Origin: an uncultured Bacteroidota bacterium
GTDB taxonomy: Bacteria; Bacteroidota; Bacteroidia; Bacteroidales; SZUA-534
NCBI GenBank assembly: GCA_937885735.1
Contig: CALABN010000288.1
Span: forward strand, 1 to 10,119
Direction of reading: 5' to 3'
Length of the DNA stretch: 10,119 nt
Each line of letters opens with the position of its first letter. The first letter of the stretch is position 1. The notes beneath the pieces are model-generated. The model was not told where the DNA came from. It saw only the letters and a program-made list of their open reading frames with translations, and did no database searches. The position numbers were made by a program, and so were the translations under genes. This document shows, piece by piece, positions 6,961 through 10,119 of the stretch.

Positions 6961-8073
6961 ATGAGCGAATTTATTGTATCGGCACGTAAGTATAGACCAA
7001 TTACATTTGACAGTGTGGTCGGACAATCGTCCATTACCACAACGTTGAAGAATGCAATAGTCAACAAGCATTTGGCCCAAGCATATTTGTTTTGCGGGCC
7101 TAGAGGTGTTGGCAAGACCACTTGCGCACGTATTTTCGCAAAGACAATCAACTGTCTGAATCCTACTGCCGATATGGAACCTTGCAACGAGTGTGAATCC
7201 TGCAAGGCTTTCAATGAGGACCGTTCTTACAACATTCACGAACTTGATGCTGCATCAAACAACTCTGTTGAGGATATTCGCTCAATAATCGACCAAGTCC
7301 GCATACCGCCTCAAATTGGCAATTACAGCGTATATATCATCGATGAGGTGCATATGTTGTCGCAAGCAGCCTTCAATGCCTTCCTTAAGACACTTGAAGA
7401 GCCGCCAAGACATGCCATATTCATACTTGCCACAACTGAAAAGCACAAGGTGTTGCCAACAATCTTGTCAAGATGCCAGGTGTACAATTTCAGTCGCATT
7501 ACGGTTGAAGATGCCGTTGCACAATTGTCGCGTGTTGCAGAAAAGGAAGGCATCAAGGCCGACCCTGACGCTTTAATGGTTATTGCACAAAAGGCAGACG
7601 GCGCAATGCGTGATGCATTGTCAATATTTGACCAGATAGTCAGTTTCTCTGGCAACGAAATAACTTACGAGAAGACTGTCGCCAATTTGAATGTGCTCGA
7701 TTACGACTATTTCTTCAAACTTGTTGACGCATTCAAGGCAGAAGATGTGTCGGCAAGTCTGACCATATATGACGAGATTCTGGAAAAAGGATTTGAAGGC
7801 CAACATTTTCTGCAAGGCTTGAGCAAGCATTTCCGCGATTTGCTTGTTTCGTCAAATGAACAGACAGTACGTCTGCTTGATGCAGGTGCAAATATCAGGA
7901 CTCATTATCTTGAGCAGTCGAAGAAGTGTGAGCCGTGGTTCATATTCGATGCGTTGAAAGTCCTTAATGAGGCAGAAGCCAATTACCGCATCAGTCAAAA
8001 CAAGCGTTTGGCTGTGGAGTTTGCCTTGATGCGTCTGTGCAATCTTGAGGCTGAAAAAAAAAACGAGAACTGA
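6961..8073 (+). CDS. dnaX: DNA polymerase III subunit gamma (zero-frame product of dnaX; tau N-terminus)
   Basis: The motor subunit of the clamp loader, which opens and loads the sliding clamp and, as tau, couples polymerase to helicase. The 370-aa zero frame holds domains I-III. It has Walker A GPRGVGKT (46-53), four zinc-ligand cysteines (C65, C75, C78, C81), Walker B IIDEVH (126-131), the TLEEPP loop (144-149), sensor LATTE (156-160) and the SRC arginine-finger motif (170-172). The AAA+ lid and the oligomerisation domain fill the rest (about 180-365). The frame then crosses a run of ten A bases and ends with KKNEN and TGA at 8071. The length matches E. coli domains I-III (about 373 aa), so it can serve as a gamma-type subunit. 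The -1 frame carries on with a tau tail. The start MSEFIVSARKYRP is typical. Confidence 0.93.
   Translation: MSEFIVSARKYRPITFDSVVGQSSITTTLKNAIVNKHLAQAYLFCGPRGVGKTTCARIFAKTINCLNPTADMEPCNECESCKAFNEDRSYNIHELDAASNNSVEDIRSIIDQVRIPPQIGNYSVYIIDEVHMLSQAAFNAFLKTLEEPPRHAIFILATTEKHKVLPTILSRCQVYNFSRITVEDAVAQLSRVAEKEGIKADPDALMVIAQKADGAMRDALSIFDQIVSFSGNEITYEKTVANLNVLDYDYFFKLVDAFKAEDVSASLTIYDEILEKGFEGQHFLQGLSKHFRDLLVSSNEQTVRLLDAGANIRTHYLEQSKKCEPWFIFDALKVLNEAEANYRISQNKRLAVEFALMRLCNLEAEKKNEN
8054..8063 (+). promoter_or_regulatory. dnaX: Slippery A10 run for -1 frameshifting or transcriptional slippage in dnaX
   Basis: Ten consecutive A bases read in the zero frame as GAA AAA AAA AAC, giving the overlapping heptamers A-AAA-AAA and A-AAA-AAC, both of X-XXY-YYZ type. 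The zero-frame stop TGA follows at 8071, three codons later. Slipping back one base (or an mRNA with 11 or 8 A) joins the long downstream frame. A purine-rich GAGG at 8047-8050 lies just upstream. Confidence 0.7.
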
Positions 8074-8648
8074 AGCGGCTTAAAAAGAAAAAGTTGCAGG
8101 CCGTTGAGAATCCAGCACTGACAGAAGCTCAATCATCGCCACAAAGTGAAAAAAAAGCGGCACCAGTTAAGGTTCATCCAGTTTACACGGAATATCCGCA
8201 GACAATCTCGCTTGACAGCGTGAAGAAAGAAAGTATTGAAGGCGCATCTTCCGACATTACCGTAAAAGAAAACGAGGAATTCACGCAAGAACAGTTTGCG
8301 TCTGTATGGAATGATTTTGCAAAGGTGGAAAAGAAGCAACGCCCGCGTTTGTCAGACTCATTGTTGTCGCAGGTTCCTTCTATCCCCGACAGGGGCTTGA
8401 CTTTCCGTTTCAAGGTGGGTAGCCAGACGGTCAAGGAATTTATGTATAGGTCCGTGCACGATTCGTTGGAGGCATATTTGCGGAAAAATCTTCATAATTC
8501 CGACATTAACCTTCGTTTTGAAACAAACGACGAGGTGTATGAGGAAACAGGTTTGCCTTATACTTCAAAGGAGAAATACAAGTATTTTGTTGAGAAGAAT
8601 CCTGCATTGCTGTTGTTGCGCGATGCTTTCGATTTGGAAACTGACTAA
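8055..8648 (+). CDS. dnaX: Tau-specific C-terminal part of DnaX, in the -1 frame
   Basis: This frame opens right after a TGA at 8052 and runs about 195 codons to TAA at 8646-8648. It begins with a Lys/Arg-rich stretch (KKKRELKRLKKKKLQAVEN) that continues the end of the zero frame naturally, then a Ser/Glu/Pro-rich linker (about 50 residues). It ends with a compact domain containing FASVWNDFAKVEKKQRPRLS and RFETNDEVYEETGLPYTSKE, closing with EKNPALLLLRDAFDLETD. That ending is, from memory, characteristic of Bacteroidetes DnaX. Fusion through the A run would give about 562 aa. A TTG at 8094 could be read as a start but has no ribosome site. Translation therefore most likely comes from frameshifting on the gamma frame; a homopolymer error in the sequence is the alternative. 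Confidence 0.8.
   Translation, partial: KKKRELKRLKKKKLQAVENPALTEAQSSPQSEKKAAPVKVHPVYTEYPQTISLDSVKKESIEGASSDITVKENEEFTQEQFASVWNDFAKVEKKQRPRLSDSLLSQVPSIPDRGLTFRFKVGSQTVKEFMYRSVHDSLEAYLRKNLHNSDINLRFETNDEVYEETGLPYTSKEKYKYFVEKNPALLLLRDAFDLETD
8073..8105 (+). promoter_or_regulatory. dnaX: Possible frameshift-stimulating stem-loop in dnaX
   Basis: AA(G)CGGCTT (8073-8081, one bulged G) can pair with AGGCCGTT (8098-8105) over eight base pairs, including one G-U, around a 16-base A-rich loop. It begins 8 nt after the last base of the A-AAA-AAC heptamer, within the range seen for bacterial -1 stimulatory hairpins. The stem is only moderately strong. Confidence 0.45.
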
Positions 8649-8730
8649 TGTCGGTGGCCTGCATTCCGTGATTCTTGTTTTCGGTTCTGCATAATCGCAG
8701 ATGATTGCTCGTCTTGTAATTTGTTGCCAC

Positions 8731-8762
8731 AAAAAAAGAAGGGGACATTTTGTGTCCCCTTC
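8731..8762 (-). terminator. Intrinsic terminator for the hydrolase gene (may also stop dnaX)
   Basis: GAAGGGGACA (8738-8747) and TGTCCCCTTC (8753-8762) form a perfect 10-bp stem with a 5-base loop. On the minus strand it is followed by seven T bases (8737-8731), so it is a strong terminator about 20 bp after the hydrolase stop. In the dnaX direction the stem lacks a good T-run. Confidence 0.9.
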
Positions 8763-8783
8763 AATATTGTCTTGTCAAGAAGA

Positions 8784-9692
8784 TTAGTCAATGTTCTTTT
8801 TGTCGATGCGCCAACCTTCGCGTTGTGAAACGCCGCAGGAATCGCCCTTGAACAATTTTGCAGATTCCTCATTGGCTTTAAGTTGCCATTCAAGCCAAGC
8901 GTTTGCGATAACAGCAAATTCGCCACCGTGAGGTTGTGCGTATGTTCCGCCGTGGCCGACAGGCAGGTTGCAGGCTGCAATTGGCAAGTGGTTAATGTGG
9001 GCAAAGTCGTCCATGCCATTGACATAAGCAATGTCGGTTGTGTCACCAAGAATGTACAGTACAGGGACCTTTATTTCTTGAAGTTGGTCCTTCGTTGGCA
9101 TTGGCATACCTGGAATTGCAGTGTTTGGGTCGATGAACGAACCACTGTTGCAAATCATTATTGTTTTTAATCGGACGTCGGTAGCGTTGGTAAGTGTCTG
9201 CAAACCACCGCAAGACATTCCTGCTGCGGCAATGTTGCCAGCATCGAGTTTGTTGAAGTATGGACTGTTTTTGTCTTCGTTTTGCAACAAAGCCCAATCA
9301 AGACCTTCAAGTTGTTGCTCTGCTTTTGACATAGGTCCACGATAAGGTGTGCTGTCAGGGAAATTGCCGATGGCAACTACCATAAATCCGTGAGATGCAA
9401 TCTCGTTCAGGAAATTGACGTGTTCCCAAGGAGAGTTTGAACAGGCGCCATTTCCCCATACAAGGATTGGCAGAGGATTGTTCTCATTGAATGGAGTCAA
9501 GTCTTGTGGACGGAAAATGGTGTGTTCGGCAAGAGATGGCTCTGCAACCATAATGGCCTTGTATTGTCCTGAACCGCCGTCTTCAACAACCTTCGATTGA
9601 TTGTAGGTTTCAGGAACCTGACTGCTGCACGACGTGCTGACAACAGCCAAGCAAGCGGTTGCCATAAGTAAATACATTTTTTTCATAATCAT
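8784..9692 (-). CDS. Alpha/beta-hydrolase lipoprotein (chlorophyllase/dienelactone-hydrolase-like fold)
   Basis: A secreted, lipid-anchored hydrolase of unknown substrate, 302 aa. The N-terminus is a lipoprotein signal (MKKMYLLMATACLAVVSTSC), with Cys22 the likely lipidated residue. The ATG at 9686 (third residue) is an equally good start. The residues after Cys (SSQVPE) lack the run of acidic residues linked to surface export in this phylum, so periplasmic display is more likely. The fold is marked by PILVWGNGACSNSP (75-88, oxyanion loop region), the nucleophile elbow GMSCGG (158-163) with Ser160, VLYILGDTTD (211-220) containing the probable acid Asp217 or Asp220, and VGHGGTY (245-251) with His247. 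This is a complete Ser-Asp-His set. It could be an esterase or a polyester/polysaccharide deacylase; the sequence alone does not decide. It has its own promoter and terminator, so it is a single-gene unit. Confidence 0.8.
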   Translation of the reverse strand: MIMKKMYLLMATACLAVVSTSCSSQVPETYNQSKVVEDGGSGQYKAIMVAEPSLAEHTIFRPQDLTPFNENNPLPILVWGNGACSNSPWEHVNFLNEIASHGFMVVAIGNFPDSTPYRGPMSKAEQQLEGLDWALLQNEDKNSPYFNKLDAGNIAAAGMSCGGLQTLTNATDVRLKTIMICNSGSFIDPNTAIPGMPMPTKDQLQEIKVPVLYILGDTTDIAYVNGMDDFAHINHLPIAACNLPVGHGGTYAQPHGGEFAVIANAWLEWQLKANEESAKLFKGDSCGVSQREGWRIDKKNID

Positions 9693-9740
9693 TGTTTTTA
9701 GTTAGAAACAGAACAAATATAATCAACTTGTTTTTAGTTG
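9692..9740. repeat. 12-bp direct repeat flanking the hydrolase promoter -7 box
   Basis: TTGTTTTTAGTT occurs at 9692-9703 and again at 9728-9739, 36 bp apart (start to start). One copy covers the leader next to the start codon; the other lies between the -33 and -7 boxes. It may be a regulator site, or chance in AT-rich DNA. Confidence 0.35.
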
Positions 9741-9745
9741 GCAAA
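9714..9745 (-). promoter_or_regulatory. Bacteroidetes-type promoter of the hydrolase gene
   Basis: On the minus strand, TTTG (9745-9742) is followed by 20 bases and TATATTTG (9721-9714), matching TTTG-N19/20-TAnnTTTG. The predicted start of transcription is near 9708-9711, giving a leader of about 15-20 nt. Confidence 0.75.
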
Positions 9746-9762
9746 TTGGTTTTGCAGCCCAT

Positions 9763-9795
9763 AAAAAAAGCGGGCCTTTAAAGGTCCGCTTTTTA
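9763..9795 (-). terminator. Intrinsic terminator after the aldolase gene (symmetrical)
   Basis: AGCGGGCCTTT (9769-9779) and AAAGGTCCGCT (9780-9790) form a GC-rich palindromic stem with one G-U pair. It is flanked by A7 on the left and T5 on the right, so it can work in both directions. On the minus strand it ends transcription about 20 bp after the aldolase stop. Confidence 0.88.
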
Positions 9796-9812
9796 GTATT
9801 GGTAAGTTCTGA

Positions 9813-10119
9813 TTACAATTTGTCGTTAGAACCAAGAACGTTTACAATCTTGTGAATGTACATCTTCTTCATATTCTCACGAGCAGGTTTCAGATACTGA
9901 CGTGGGTCGAAGTGAGATGGGTTTTCTGCCAAGTATTTGCGGATAGCGGCAGTCATAGCCAAACGAGAGTCAGAGTCGATGTTGATTTTGCATACTGCTG
10001 ACTTCGAAGCCTCACGCAATTGCTCTTCTGGAATACCTACAGCGTCTGGCAACTTGCCGCCAAATGCGTTGATAGTGTCAACTTCGTCTTGAGGAACTGA
10101 AGAAGAACCGTGAAGAACG
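9813..10119 (-). CDS. fba: Class II fructose-1,6-bisphosphate aldolase, C-terminal part (5' end outside window)
   Basis: This metal-dependent glycolytic and gluconeogenic enzyme splits fructose-1,6-bisphosphate into glyceraldehyde-3-phosphate and dihydroxyacetone phosphate. About 101 residues of an expected 330 or so are present, and the frame is open to the right edge. It begins VLHGSSSVPQDEVDTINAFG, in which the His is the class II zinc ligand next to the phosphate-binding Gly/Ser loop. CKINIDSDSRLAMTAAIRKY follows with the conserved N-I-D substrate loop, then HFDPRQYLKPAR and a basic tail. The ATG/TTG codons inside this stretch are not starts. The gene is followed by a strong terminator. 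The Cys-Lys-Ile-Asn-Ile-Asp form suits the subclass found in Bacteroidetes. Confidence 0.92.
   Translation of the reverse strand, partial: VLHGSSSVPQDEVDTINAFGGKLPDAVGIPEEQLREASKSAVCKINIDSDSRLAMTAAIRKYLAENPSHFDPRQYLKPARENMKKMYIHKIVNVLGSNDKL

Noticed and set aside
8094..8648. A separate gene starting at TTG 8094
   Set aside because: There is no ribosome site, the frame is open further upstream to 8055, and the protein is plainly the continuation of DnaX.

Overview
The window looks like chromosomal DNA from a member of the phylum Bacteroidota, most likely order Bacteroidales. The evidence is the gene families (Bacteroidales-style DnaX tail, a zapA-linked coiled-coil gene, class II aldolase), A-rich leaders with almost no Shine-Dalgarno sites, and several promoters matching the Bacteroidetes sigma-factor pattern TTTG-N19/20-TAnnTTTG. 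Nothing marks it as phage or plasmid, and there is no CRISPR array, tRNA or rRNA.

Layout. 1-405 (+) is the 3' end of an unidentified membrane-protein gene. 436-4120 (-) is a nucleotide-sugar cluster. In transcription order it encodes a DegT-type aminotransferase (wlbC/wbpE-like), a hexapeptide N-acetyltransferase (wlbB/wbpD-like), a Gfo/Idh/MocA oxidoreductase (wlbA/wbpB-like) and glucose-1-phosphate thymidylyltransferase (rfbA). The first three make UDP-2,3-diacetamido-2,3-dideoxy-glucuronic acid for surface polysaccharide. rfbA has lost its normal C-terminal end, and the sequence diverges abruptly near position 472, beside the membrane-protein remnant.

4190-6621 (-) is a housekeeping block: promoter, a small coiled-coil gene, zapA, a very probable 6S RNA of about 180 nt, and rny (RNase Y). 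The 6S-like RNA has a long closing stem, a symmetrical 16/16-nt central bubble with a small hairpin in its 3' strand, an apical arm with two tetraloop hairpins, and a U-tract at the 3' end.

6961-8648 (+) is dnaX, encoding the clamp-loader ATPase. It is split into two overlapping frames at a run of ten A residues. The zero frame stops at once, giving a gamma-like 370-aa protein. The -1 frame continues for about 195 codons with a typical Bacteroidetes tau tail. A hairpin lies just downstream. This is the most interesting signal in the window: a probable slippage-produced tau/gamma pair, unless it is a homopolymer sequencing error.

8784-9692 (-) encodes an alpha/beta-hydrolase lipoprotein with its own consensus promoter and a strong terminator. 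9813-10119 (-) is the C-terminal third of a class II fructose-bisphosphate aldolase, followed by a terminator, and runs off the right edge.
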